DNA from: UBA11889 sp002313255
Lineage (GTDB): Bacteria; Pseudomonadota; Gammaproteobacteria; Pseudomonadales; Azotimanducaceae
Direction of reading: 5' to 3'
DNA: 43,663 nt
Assembly (NCBI GenBank): GCA_913045265.1
Contig: CAJWQX010000029.1
Coordinates: 1-43,663, forward strand
The notes beneath the pieces were generated by a model. That model had not been told where the DNA came from and did no database searches. It saw nothing but the letters and a program-made list of their open reading frames with translations. Position numbers and translations under genes: made by a program. Positions within the stretch are counted from its first letter, which is position 1. Each line of letters begins with the position of its first letter. Below, in pieces: positions 23,198 to 31,513 of the stretch.

Positions 23198-25705
23198 ATG
23201 GCCGGATACGACCACCTTACAATCGAGAAGAAGTGGCAGTCGTATTGGCGCGACAACAATACTTTCTTGACACGGGATGATCGTTCACTCCCCAAGTATT
23301 ACGTCCTTGATATGTTCCCATATCCAAGTGGGGTTGGTTTACATGTAGGCCATCCGAAAGGGTACGTTGCGACAGACGTCATGGCACGGGCTCGCCGGAT
23401 GATGGGCTACAACGTCTTGCGGGTCATGGGTTGGGATTCGTTCGGATTACCGAGCGAACGTCAAGCTGTGCGCGAAGGCATCGGTCCGCGAGAAGTAACG
23501 GAACGAAACATCGCGACGTTCAAGGATCAATTGACGTCACTGGGTCTCTCCTATGATTGGTCGCGTGAATTTTCCACCTCAGATCCCGAATACTACAAAT
23601 GGACACAGTGGATATTCTTGAAATTGTTCGAGCGGGGCTTGGCCTACGAGGAAGACGTACCGGTCAACTGGTGTCCGGCGCTCGGAACGGTACTCGCCAA
23701 CGAGGAGGTTAAGGACGGCGTTTACATCGAGACGGGCGACCCGGTGGAACGTCGCTCGATGCGCCAGTGGATGCTTCGTATCACTGAATATGCAGACAAA
23801 CTTCTCGATGGTCTTGATGATTTAGATTGGCCGGAAGGCATAAAAGAGTCCCAACGCAATTGGATTGGCCGGTCCGAAGGCGCGGCTGTGTTTTTCCCGA
23901 TTAAAGGTTCCGACACACGAATCGAAGTATTTACTACGCGACCGGACACCCTATTTGGATGCACTTATCTTGTCTTAGCACCGGAACACCCATTGGTTTC
24001 GTCGGTCGTGGTGTCAGCGCAAGCGGATACCGTATCGTCGTATTGCAAAGAGGCGGAGCGCCGAAGCGAACGCGATCGGACGGCAGAGGCCGTGGATGAT
24101 GAAAAAACCGGCGTTTTCACTGGTTCGTTTTGTATCAATCCTGTTAATGGGAAAGAGGTTCCGATTTGGGTAGCAGATTATGTGCTCGCGACGTACGGTA
24201 CCGGCGCGCTATACGCGTGCCCGGCGCACGACGAGCGAGACTACGCGTTCGCCACGCGTTTTGATCTCCCTATTGTTGAAGTTGTGCATGGGGGCGACAT
24301 CAATCGGTCGGCGTACACCGGCGAGGGCGAACACGTCAATTCGGACTTCCTCGACGGTCTGGATGTCCCAATGGCGAAACAAACGATAATTGCGTGGCTC
24401 GAGGACCAAGGATTGGGAAGTGGTCGAGTAAACTATCGTCTACGCGATTGGGTGTTTAGCCGCCAACGGTATTGGGGCGAGCCGATTCCGGTGGTTCACG
24501 CGGAGGACGGCGAGGTCAGGGGCGTTTCCGAAAACGAACTTCCCGTGACTCTGCCAGAGCTTGATGAATATCGACCGACCGACGACGGTCGGCCACCACT
24601 TGCACGAGCGAACGAGTGGGTTGAGATTGAGGACCCAGAAACGGGTGCTCGATTAGTCCGAGAGACCAACACCATGCCGCAATGGGCCGGATCCTGCTGG
24701 TATTACTTACGCTTCATAAACCCGGACCGAGATGACGTTGCGTGGGATTCAGAAGACGAAAAATACTGGATGCCCGTTGATTTATATGTCGGGGGTGCCG
24801 AGCACGCGACATTGCATCTTCTGTACGCGAGGTTCTGGCACAGAGTGCTTTATGACATCGGTGTCGTTTCGACACCCGAGCCTTTTCAGGCGTTTTTCAA
24901 TCAGGGAATGATCCATGCAACCTCGTATCGAGACACGGGTGGCAAATACTACTACGAGAATGAGGTTGAGAATCGCGATGGAGGTTGGCAAGCGCTCGAA
25001 GATGGACGCACGATCGACGCTCGTCGCGAAAAAATGTCGAAATCCAAATATAACGTGGTCAATCCCGAAGACGTGTGCCGTGAATACGGGGCAGATTCGC
25101 TGCGGCTATACGAACTTTTTATGGGTCCGCTGGAAGATGGGGGCGATTGGGATACGAACGGCGTTGCCGGTTGTCGTCGATTTCTGGATCGAGCCTGGCG
25201 GGTTTTCGATGAGGGTAAATTAACGGACGCAGAGATCGAGGCGTTGGAATTGGAGAGAGTCCTGCACATTGCCATCCGCAACGTGACCGACGCGGTCAAC
25301 TCGAAACGGTTTAATACGGCGATTTCCGACATGATGGTTTTTGTAAACGAGGCCACTCGATCGGCGGCAGTTCCAAGAAGTTGGTATGAAGCTTTCGTCG
25401 CGATCTTAGCGCCTTTTGCACCGCACGTTGCAGAAGAACTTTGGCAGGCATTGGGCCATGAAGATTCCGTTACCTATGCACACTGGCCGACATTTGATGA
25501 GTCGAAAATCCGTACTGAGACCATCGAAATTGCGGTTCAAGTGAATGGCAAACTTCGAGCAACGCTCATCGTGGATGCGGACGCCGTTGCGGAAGATGTT
25601 GTTGCCGCGGCTAAGGCTCAACCTAACGTGCAAAAGTTCATTGATGGCAAGGTGATTCGCAAAGAAATCGTTGTACCGTCGAGGCTCGTGAACCTAGTTG
25701 TGTAG
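23198..25705 (+). CDS. leuS: Leucyl-tRNA synthetase
   Basis: 835 residues, class I synthetase. HVGH at 49-52, KMSKS at 612-616, the editing domain with FTTRPDTLFG and GTGALYACPAHDERDYAF, the leucine-specific region and the C-terminal VNGKLRATLIVD ... VPSRLVNLVV end. It attaches leucine to tRNA-Leu and hydrolyses mischarged tRNA. The segment NWCPALGTVLANEEVKDG and the PVERRSMRQWMLRITEYADKLL stretch lack the zinc-site cysteines found in many bacterial enzymes and resemble the variety seen in Planctomycetes/Bacteroidetes-like groups. The usual gammaproteobacterial neighbours lptE and holA are absent. There is no clear ribosome site before the ATG. It may be the only copy or an extra one. Confidence 0.95.
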   Translation: MAGYDHLTIEKKWQSYWRDNNTFLTRDDRSLPKYYVLDMFPYPSGVGLHVGHPKGYVATDVMARARRMMGYNVLRVMGWDSFGLPSERQAVREGIGPREVTERNIATFKDQLTSLGLSYDWSREFSTSDPEYYKWTQWIFLKLFERGLAYEEDVPVNWCPALGTVLANEEVKDGVYIETGDPVERRSMRQWMLRITEYADKLLDGLDDLDWPEGIKESQRNWIGRSEGAAVFFPIKGSDTRIEVFTTRPDTLFGCTYLVLAPEHPLVSSVVVSAQADTVSSYCKEAERRSERDRTAEAVDDEKTGVFTGSFCINPVNGKEVPIWVADYVLATYGTGALYACPAHDERDYAFATRFDLPIVEVVHGGDINRSAYTGEGEHVNSDFLDGLDVPMAKQTIIAWLEDQGLGSGRVNYRLRDWVFSRQRYWGEPIPVVHAEDGEVRGVSENELPVTLPELDEYRPTDDGRPPLARANEWVEIEDPETGARLVRETNTMPQWAGSCWYYLRFINPDRDDVAWDSEDEKYWMPVDLYVGGAEHATLHLLYARFWHRVLYDIGVVSTPEPFQAFFNQGMIHATSYRDTGGKYYYENEVENRDGGWQALEDGRTIDARREKMSKSKYNVVNPEDVCREYGADSLRLYELFMGPLEDGGDWDTNGVAGCRRFLDRAWRVFDEGKLTDAEIEALELERVLHIAIRNVTDAVNSKRFNTAISDMMVFVNEATRSAAVPRSWYEAFVAILAPFAPHVAEELWQALGHEDSVTYAHWPTFDESKIRTETIEIAVQVNGKLRATLIVDADAVAEDVVAAAKAQPNVQKFIDGKVIRKEIVVPSRLVNLVV

Positions 25706-25767
25706 CTCGTTTAACAGCGGCACGCGCAACGTAAAACGCGCGGCGACTGCGACCAGTTGTTACGTCC

Positions 25768-27408
25768 TTACGCGAACCGCGAGGGCGCGCGTGAGTCTTC
25801 GGCTCGTGTCCTGACGTCGATCAACACGGTTTTTCCGTCCGCATTGAATCGTTGCGCCTGGGTTAACGCTGGAGCCATCTCTTGGGGTTTTTCGACGACG
25901 ATGCCTTCTGCGCCCATACCTTGGGCAATGGTCGCGTAGTTTCCTTGCATATGGGACACGCCGAATTGTTCACGGGCCGTTGGAAAACCACCGGGATAGG
26001 TCGCCATAATTCCGTTGTTCAGGACAATGGTTGTGATGGGTATACCGGCGCGAGACGATGTTTCAATATCGAGACCGGACATACCGAATGCACCGTCGCC
26101 CATAAGATTGACGCAAAATCGTTCAGGCATCGCCATTTTCGCGCCGATCATCAACGGGATCGAAAATCCAAGGTGCGTGGACTTGCCCCAGCCAACGTAA
26201 CTGTGCGGCGTTGTCGCGGTGTAGAAGGGCACAATTTGGTCGCGGGGTGCGCCGGCGTCGTGCGTAACAACGCTGTTTTCGAGATCTAGGTTTTGCCCCA
26301 TTTCGTGGATTACTCGGTACGGCGATAGGGGTGCGTCATTGTTGGTGAGATAGGGACGCCAGCTTTCCATCCACTCCTCTCGTGACTTGGCGATGCGATC
26401 TTGAACGCCGGTGCTTCGGCCGTCTTCGCCAATCAATCCTTTAACGACGTCAAGGATTGCCGTAAGGGTTAGACGGGCGTCGCCTGCAAGGCCAATGTCC
26501 GCGACAGTGTCTTTGTTGATCTCGTCGATATTGATCACGGAGTGGATCAGGAATTTTTCGAGGGAGAAACGTTGTGCGTAAGGGGAAGAGGTCAGTGAGG
26601 CGCCGATGGCAAAAATGACATCGGCGCTATCAAGCCATTGTCGTGCAGGCCCCGTCACAGTGGATCCGCCCGCGCCCAGGGATAGTGGATGGCGTTCATC
26701 GAAGGCCGACTTGCCTGGCATCGACGTGTAGACAGGAATATCGAGTAGTTCTGCTAGCGCGCGAAGCTCCTCCGTCGCGCCCGCAGAGAGTACGCCCGCG
26801 CCGGCCCAGATCAGCGGATTTTTGGCCGCGACTAATGCCTTAGCGGCGTCGTCAAGGTCATTCGGTGATGGTTCGCTCAGTGCCGGCATTGGCGATGTAT
26901 AAGGTTGCGCGCGTTCTGGAATGTCGGCCATGCAGACGTCGATAGGCATTTCGACCACCACGGGCCCGGGACTGCCCGACCGGAGCGCGTGAAACGCTCG
27001 TCGCATCACGTTGCCGGTTTGATCGGGTCGGCTGATAAATTCGACCTTCTTTACCACCGATTCCCAGGTCCGTGCTGCAACGAAATTAGGACGGATAAAG
27101 AGCATGTCGAGAGGGTTTCCGCCGGGTAAAACGAGGATGGGAACGTTATCGGCAAACGCCTGCGATAGCCCACCGATGGAGTTTTCCGCACCGGCTTGCG
27201 ATTGCATGGCGACAACACCAAAGCGTTTTCGATCGCACAATCTCGAAAACCCATCCGCGGCCATTACGGCACCCCGTTCGTGTCGAAAAGCCACGGGTCG
27301 GATGCCTTCTTTTGCCACGGCTTCAATTAACGGGTTGGACGGAAAGCAAGCCATCCACTCGACGCCCTCCTGCTTAAGGATGGAGGCGATGTACTCGATA
27401 CTGTTCAT
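25768..27408 (-). CDS. Thiamine-diphosphate-dependent enzyme (acetolactate synthase-like)
   Basis: 546 residues with the three-domain ThDP layout. The N-terminal Pyr domain has the catalytic Glu E44 (FRHERGAVMAADG). The middle FAD/nucleotide-like domain is about 190-330 (NPLIWAGAGVLSAGATEEL). The C-terminal PP domain has the metal motif GDGAFGMSGLDIETSSRAGIPITTIVLNN. It belongs with acetolactate synthase, benzoylformate decarboxylase and oxalyl-CoA decarboxylase relatives; the substrate cannot be read off. An AGGAG site lies about 10 bp before the ATG. It is the last gene of the minus-strand carboxylase run, 18 bp after the nitronate monooxygenase. Confidence 0.93.
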   Translation of the reverse strand: MNSIEYIASILKQEGVEWMACFPSNPLIEAVAKEGIRPVAFRHERGAVMAADGFSRLCDRKRFGVVAMQSQAGAENSIGGLSQAFADNVPILVLPGGNPLDMLFIRPNFVAARTWESVVKKVEFISRPDQTGNVMRRAFHALRSGSPGPVVVEMPIDVCMADIPERAQPYTSPMPALSEPSPNDLDDAAKALVAAKNPLIWAGAGVLSAGATEELRALAELLDIPVYTSMPGKSAFDERHPLSLGAGGSTVTGPARQWLDSADVIFAIGASLTSSPYAQRFSLEKFLIHSVINIDEINKDTVADIGLAGDARLTLTAILDVVKGLIGEDGRSTGVQDRIAKSREEWMESWRPYLTNNDAPLSPYRVIHEMGQNLDLENSVVTHDAGAPRDQIVPFYTATTPHSYVGWGKSTHLGFSIPLMIGAKMAMPERFCVNLMGDGAFGMSGLDIETSSRAGIPITTIVLNNGIMATYPGGFPTAREQFGVSHMQGNYATIAQGMGAEGIVVEKPQEMAPALTQAQRFNADGKTVLIDVRTRAEDSRAPSRFA

Positions 27409-27426
27409 GCTTCGGAACTCCTGCGG

Positions 27427-28554
27427 TCAGTCTTCAACCGTCGATTGAAGCCGTTCCTGTGCGTTCAGAAAGTCTTCCATGAACTCGTAGACCACGGCGC
27501 GTGAGGACTGAATCGAATTCATCAAGCCGACCCCTTGGCCCACGAACGAAGTTGCAAGTTGTTTTGCTCCCTCGTGCCCGCCTTCGGCAAGCTTTGTAAC
27601 CTTTGCGAGCGGAGCTTCGCTAACCAGTGACTGCAACGGCATGGGTAGGGGGTTTGGGGCTTCGCCAGACTCCCATGCGTCAGTCCAGGGCGATCGGAGC
27701 TGACGCGAATATTTCCCCGTTCTCGCTTTCGAACGAACGGTCATGCGGGAGTCAGCCTGGATATATTTTTCTTTGATAATCGGCGACGTGTTGGCCTCCG
27801 CGACTGTTAGCCAAACGGATCCGGTCCAGACACCGTCTGCACCCATCGCCATGCAAGCAGCCATTTGTCGGCCAGTGACGATGCCGCCCGCCGCAAGAAC
27901 AGGCACGTCGGAATCTTTGACCGCGCCACAGACTTCGGGAACCAGCACCATGGTCGAGACTTCACCGCAATGTCCACCAGCCTCGGTACCGGCGACGACG
28001 AGAAGATCAACGCCCGCATCCACCTGTTTTACCGCGTGCTCTTTTGCTCCCACGAGAGCGGCTGAGGCAACACCATGTTGTTGACACATTTCGATCATGT
28101 ACCTCGGAGGCACCCCTAATGCATTGGCGATGAGTTTGATGGGGTGGGAAAACGCCACGTCGATAATGTTGGTGGCACGCCCCTTGGTGAGAAAGCCTCC
28201 GCCGCCACCCTGCTGCTTTGCGTAAACATCTTTGGTGTCGATCTGATGTTGGGCAAGGATGTTGAGGGCGAAGTCTCGGTGTTCCTCCGGCACCATATTT
28301 AACGTTTCTTCTGGGCTGGTGTCGTCGGATATTGCGATACTCGTCGGCGCGATCAAATCAACCCCATAGGGCATTCCGTCGATGTGTTCGTCAATCCAAT
28401 TAAGTTCGATCTCAAGCGTCTGCGCTGAATGACCTGCTGCACCGAGAACACCCATACCACCGGCTTTGGAGACTTCCACAACGACGTCGCGGCAATGCGT
28501 AAATGCGACGAGCGGAAAATCAATGCCGAGCATGTCACAAATTCGAGATTTCAT
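27427..28554 (-). CDS. Nitronate monooxygenase family FMN protein
   Basis: 375 residues, NPD/nitronate monooxygenase-type TIM barrel. The opening MLGIDFPLVAFTHCRDVVVEVSKAGGMGVLGAAGHSAQTLEIELNWI, the VDLLVVAGTEAGGHCGE phosphate-binding loop and DVPVLAAGGIVTGRQMAACMAMGADGVWTGSVWL are typical FMN-binding elements. Members oxidise nitronates or act as enoyl reductase-like FMN enzymes; some marked as NMO have no nitronate activity. An AGGGG site precedes the ATG. It lies 197 bp after the enoyl-CoA hydratase gene, so it may have its own promoter in the 28555-28751 gap, where I see two small hairpins and no gene. Confidence 0.9.
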   Translation of the reverse strand: MKSRICDMLGIDFPLVAFTHCRDVVVEVSKAGGMGVLGAAGHSAQTLEIELNWIDEHIDGMPYGVDLIAPTSIAISDDTSPEETLNMVPEEHRDFALNILAQHQIDTKDVYAKQQGGGGGFLTKGRATNIIDVAFSHPIKLIANALGVPPRYMIEMCQQHGVASAALVGAKEHAVKQVDAGVDLLVVAGTEAGGHCGEVSTMVLVPEVCGAVKDSDVPVLAAGGIVTGRQMAACMAMGADGVWTGSVWLTVAEANTSPIIKEKYIQADSRMTVRSKARTGKYSRQLRSPWTDAWESGEAPNPLPMPLQSLVSEAPLAKVTKLAEGGHEGAKQLATSFVGQGVGLMNSIQSSRAVVYEFMEDFLNAQERLQSTVED

Positions 28555-28751
28555 TATTGGCTACCCCTCACTAAAATTACCCGTCGCCAATGTGCGACAG
28601 GAACACAGTCTGATCCCTATTCAATGATCATATCTAGGATCGTTACACAATTGCACGACTCGGCAAGCAGGAAGCGGTCGCTCTAGGGTTAACTAATTCC
28701 GGGCCGCGGGGGCTTATCGTCTGAAAATAGACGTTTGGGTTAGCGCCTGGA

Positions 28752-29528
28752 TTAGGCGTCCTGGATCCAAGATGCATCTCGCTTCTCTCGAAATGCCGCC
28801 ATTCCTTCCGAAGCCTCATCAGAACGGAACATGCGTCCACTCCACTCCGCGGTTTCGGTGAAGCCGTCTCCGATCGAGAGTTGTGCAACTCGACGAACTA
28901 ATTTCTTGCATTCGACGACAGCAATCGGGCCCCCACGATTAATCATATCGACTTCTTCGTTCACGGCGGATACCAGTTGATCTTTGGGGACGGCGCGGTG
29001 CGCGAATCCCATCTCAACAGCTCGGATTCCACTAAATCGTTCGCCGGTGATGAACAGTTTCATCGCGTGATGTGTTCCAAGTTTAGGGATGCACACGACG
29101 GAAATGACGGCTGGAATCACCCCAATTCTCACTTCGCTAAAGCTAAATTGAACGTCTTCGCGAGCTATCACGATATCGGCCGCTCCAACCAGTCCGAGGC
29201 CGCCGGCGAACGCCGCTCCATTGACCGCAGCAATCACCGGTTTGTTGCTCTGAAGAATTTGCGTTAGCACCTGCGGATAGGGCACTGACTTGCGTCCCTC
29301 AATGCTTTCGCCGGGTGGACTCTTGAGGTCAGCGCCGGCACAAAAAGCTGGATCCGTACCCGTAATAACGATGCATCGCACCTTCGGATCGTCGTTGGCG
29401 ACGAGCAAATGCTCGTAGAGCTCAAGTACCAAAATAGATGAGAGGGCGTTCCGATTTTCGGGTCGATTCAGGGTGATCCAGGCCGCTCCGTTCTTGACGG
29501 CATAAAGCGTTGCTTCTGTAGTTGCCAC
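28752..29528 (-). CDS. Enoyl-CoA hydratase/isomerase family protein
   Basis: 258 residues, GTG start at 29528 overlapping the carboxylase stop by 1 bp. Crotonase fold: WITLNRPENRNALSS, the first oxyanion loop in PAFCAGADLKSPPG, the second in NGAAFAGGLGLVGAADIVIAREDVQFSFSEVRIGVIPA with the Glu of SEVRIG, and the C-terminal helix with EGMAAFREKRDASW. It adds water to, or isomerises, an enoyl-CoA. In this run it would act on the carboxylated product, as 3-methylglutaconyl-CoA hydratase or the geranyl-CoA pathway hydratase does in liu/atu clusters, but substrate specificity is inferred from context only. Confidence 0.93.
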   Translation of the reverse strand: MATTEATLYAVKNGAAWITLNRPENRNALSSILVLELYEHLLVANDDPKVRCIVITGTDPAFCAGADLKSPPGESIEGRKSVPYPQVLTQILQSNKPVIAAVNGAAFAGGLGLVGAADIVIAREDVQFSFSEVRIGVIPAVISVVCIPKLGTHHAMKLFITGERFSGIRAVEMGFAHRAVPKDQLVSAVNEEVDMINRGGPIAVVECKKLVRRVAQLSIGDGFTETAEWSGRMFRSDEASEGMAAFREKRDASWIQDA

Positions 29529-31513
29529 TATGATTCCTCTTCGTTTTCTTCGAATACGACCAAAATTTGGCCATTGTCGACTTGGTCACCTTCGCTAACA
29601 GGTACTTCTTGAACAACGCCATCGATGGGTGCAGTTATTCGATGCTCCATTTTCATGGCTTCGAGAATCACTAACAGCTGGCCCTCGGACACGCTCTCAC
29701 CAGCTGATACTTCGGTCGCGAGCACCTTGCCTGGCATGGGTGCGTATAACCCTCCGGAAAATTCGGCTATCCCAGGCTTGGGGAACCGATCCAACTCGGT
29801 CAGTACCACGTCGCCCGTTGGGGCGTGCACGTAACGATTGGCATCGTCCTCCGAAACCGAAAAAGTTATTCGTCGTTGGTCGATGGCAAGGTCGATCTGG
29901 TTCCCGTTCACACCGTGCAAGGTTATGTGGTGATTTTCGCCACCGATGTTCATCTCAAAGGTACCGTCCCGTTGCGCGCGATACTCGAGGGCACATTCGT
30001 TATCGCCGACGGCGTACCGGACACGCTCCGGCGGCATCAGTGAATTTCGCCAACCAGTGGAGATGTGACGGAGTACTTTTGCGTTTTTTCGACGTCGATC
30101 TTGGGCGAATAAAGCCGCCGCGATGGCGGCGTCGCTAACTTCCGTGGGACTTGGTTCCCGGGTACGCGCGGGATTCACGCGTTCAATGAAGTCGGTCGTT
30201 GTATCACCTGCAATAAATGCGGGAGTGCGCAACGTGGCCACCAGAAAATCACGGTTGTTGGTGATGCCATGAAGTTGTGTCGTTTCCAGTGCTCGCGCGA
30301 GTTTGGCAGCCGCCTCCCGCCGCGTCGGCGCGTGCGCGATCACTTTGGCAATCATGGGGTCGAAATTTACACTGACCTCGCTACCGGCTTCGACGCCGGA
30401 GTCGAAACGGGCCTGCGACGATGGCTTCCATACTTGGATGGTTCCTGGCGAGGGGAGGAAATTCTTCGTCGGATCTTCGGCATAGAGTCGGGCTTCGATC
30501 GCGTGTCCATTGATCGTCAAGCTATCTTGGTCGTAACCGAGTTCTTCTCCCTCAGCGATTCTTAACTGTTCGCGCACGAGGTCAAGCCCGGTGATGGCTT
30601 CAGTGACTGGGTGTTCTACCTGTAGTCTGGTATTAACCTCCAAAAACCAAAAGTCCTCGCCGTCAAGCAAGAACTCGACCGTGCCGGCCGAGGTATATCC
30701 GATCTTTTGTGCCGCGTTGACCGCGGCGCTCCCCATTTTCTCACGGATTGCGGGAGTTACCGCGGACGAAGGTGCCTCTTCGATAACCTTCTGGTGGCGG
30801 CGTTGGATAGAGCACTCGCGTTCAAATAGGTGTACTACGTTGCCGTGGTTATCTCCAAGGATCTGTATTTCGACGTGTCGAGATGCGGTCAGCCATCGCT
30901 CAAGAAACACGGTGTCATTACCGAAAGACGCTTCAGCCTCGCGACGGGCGCTTTCGACGGCTGCCTCTAGATCAGCACCACTTTCGACAACGCGCATCCC
31001 ACGACCGCCGCCGCCAGCCGCTGCTTTGACGAGGACAGGAAAGCCGATTGCTTCGGCCGCTTTTGCCAGGTCGTCGCCAACATTGAGCTCGTGCGCAGGT
31101 AGGGTCGGTACACCGGCGTCGGTCATCGCTTGTTTGGCGGATAATTTGTCGCCCATTTGTTCAATCGCGTGGGTCGGTGGCCCTACCCAAGTGATGTCAC
31201 GCTTCATGATGGCTTCGGCGAAGCGGGCATTTTCCGACAAAAAACCGTAACCCGGATGTACCGCGTCTGCTCCAGAGGCAACGCAGGCCGCGTATACTTT
31301 TTCCGCATCCAGGTAGGTTTCTGCCGACGTCTGCCCTTGCAGCGCGATGGCACTATCCGCTTCGTGTACGAAGGGCGCGCGGGCATCACTGTCGGCGTAG
31401 ATTGCAACAGTGGCGATGCCCATTTCATGTGCGGTACGAAAAATTCTTCGCGCGATTTCGCCGCGATTGGCGACCAATAAGCGCGTGATCGGTTTGATAT
31501 TTACATCCGCCAT
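29528..31513 (-). CDS. Acyl-CoA carboxylase alpha subunit (biotin carboxylase + BCCP)
   Basis: 661 residues. Biotin carboxylase is about 1-450: RLLVANRGEIARRIFRTAHEMGI, the ATP-grasp GGGGRGMRVV, EINTR-like LEVNTRLQVEHPVTEAITGLDLV. A linker domain follows, then a biotinyl domain whose LEAMKMEHRI carries the lysine K621. It charges biotin with bicarbonate and ATP for a carboxyltransferase. Relatives are methylcrotonyl-, geranyl- and propionyl-CoA carboxylase alpha subunits. The start overlaps the end of the beta-subunit gene by 13 bp, and the stop overlaps the enoyl-CoA hydratase start by 1 bp, so the three are tightly coupled. Confidence 0.95.
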   Translation of the reverse strand: MADVNIKPITRLLVANRGEIARRIFRTAHEMGIATVAIYADSDARAPFVHEADSAIALQGQTSAETYLDAEKVYAACVASGADAVHPGYGFLSENARFAEAIMKRDITWVGPPTHAIEQMGDKLSAKQAMTDAGVPTLPAHELNVGDDLAKAAEAIGFPVLVKAAAGGGGRGMRVVESGADLEAAVESARREAEASFGNDTVFLERWLTASRHVEIQILGDNHGNVVHLFERECSIQRRHQKVIEEAPSSAVTPAIREKMGSAAVNAAQKIGYTSAGTVEFLLDGEDFWFLEVNTRLQVEHPVTEAITGLDLVREQLRIAEGEELGYDQDSLTINGHAIEARLYAEDPTKNFLPSPGTIQVWKPSSQARFDSGVEAGSEVSVNFDPMIAKVIAHAPTRREAAAKLARALETTQLHGITNNRDFLVATLRTPAFIAGDTTTDFIERVNPARTREPSPTEVSDAAIAAALFAQDRRRKNAKVLRHISTGWRNSLMPPERVRYAVGDNECALEYRAQRDGTFEMNIGGENHHITLHGVNGNQIDLAIDQRRITFSVSEDDANRYVHAPTGDVVLTELDRFPKPGIAEFSGGLYAPMPGKVLATEVSAGESVSEGQLLVILEAMKMEHRITAPIDGVVQEVPVSEGDQVDNGQILVVFEENEEES

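Noticed and set aside
25706..25767. Hairpin CGCGC/GCGCG between convergent leuS and the ThDP gene
   Set aside because: Only 5 bp with a 10-base loop and no T-tract; not good enough to call a terminator.
28718..28758. Two small hairpins (CGTCT/AGACG and CGCCT/AGGCG) near the enoyl-CoA hydratase stop
   Set aside because: 5-bp stems of this kind are common and no T-run follows; left as possible transcript ends.
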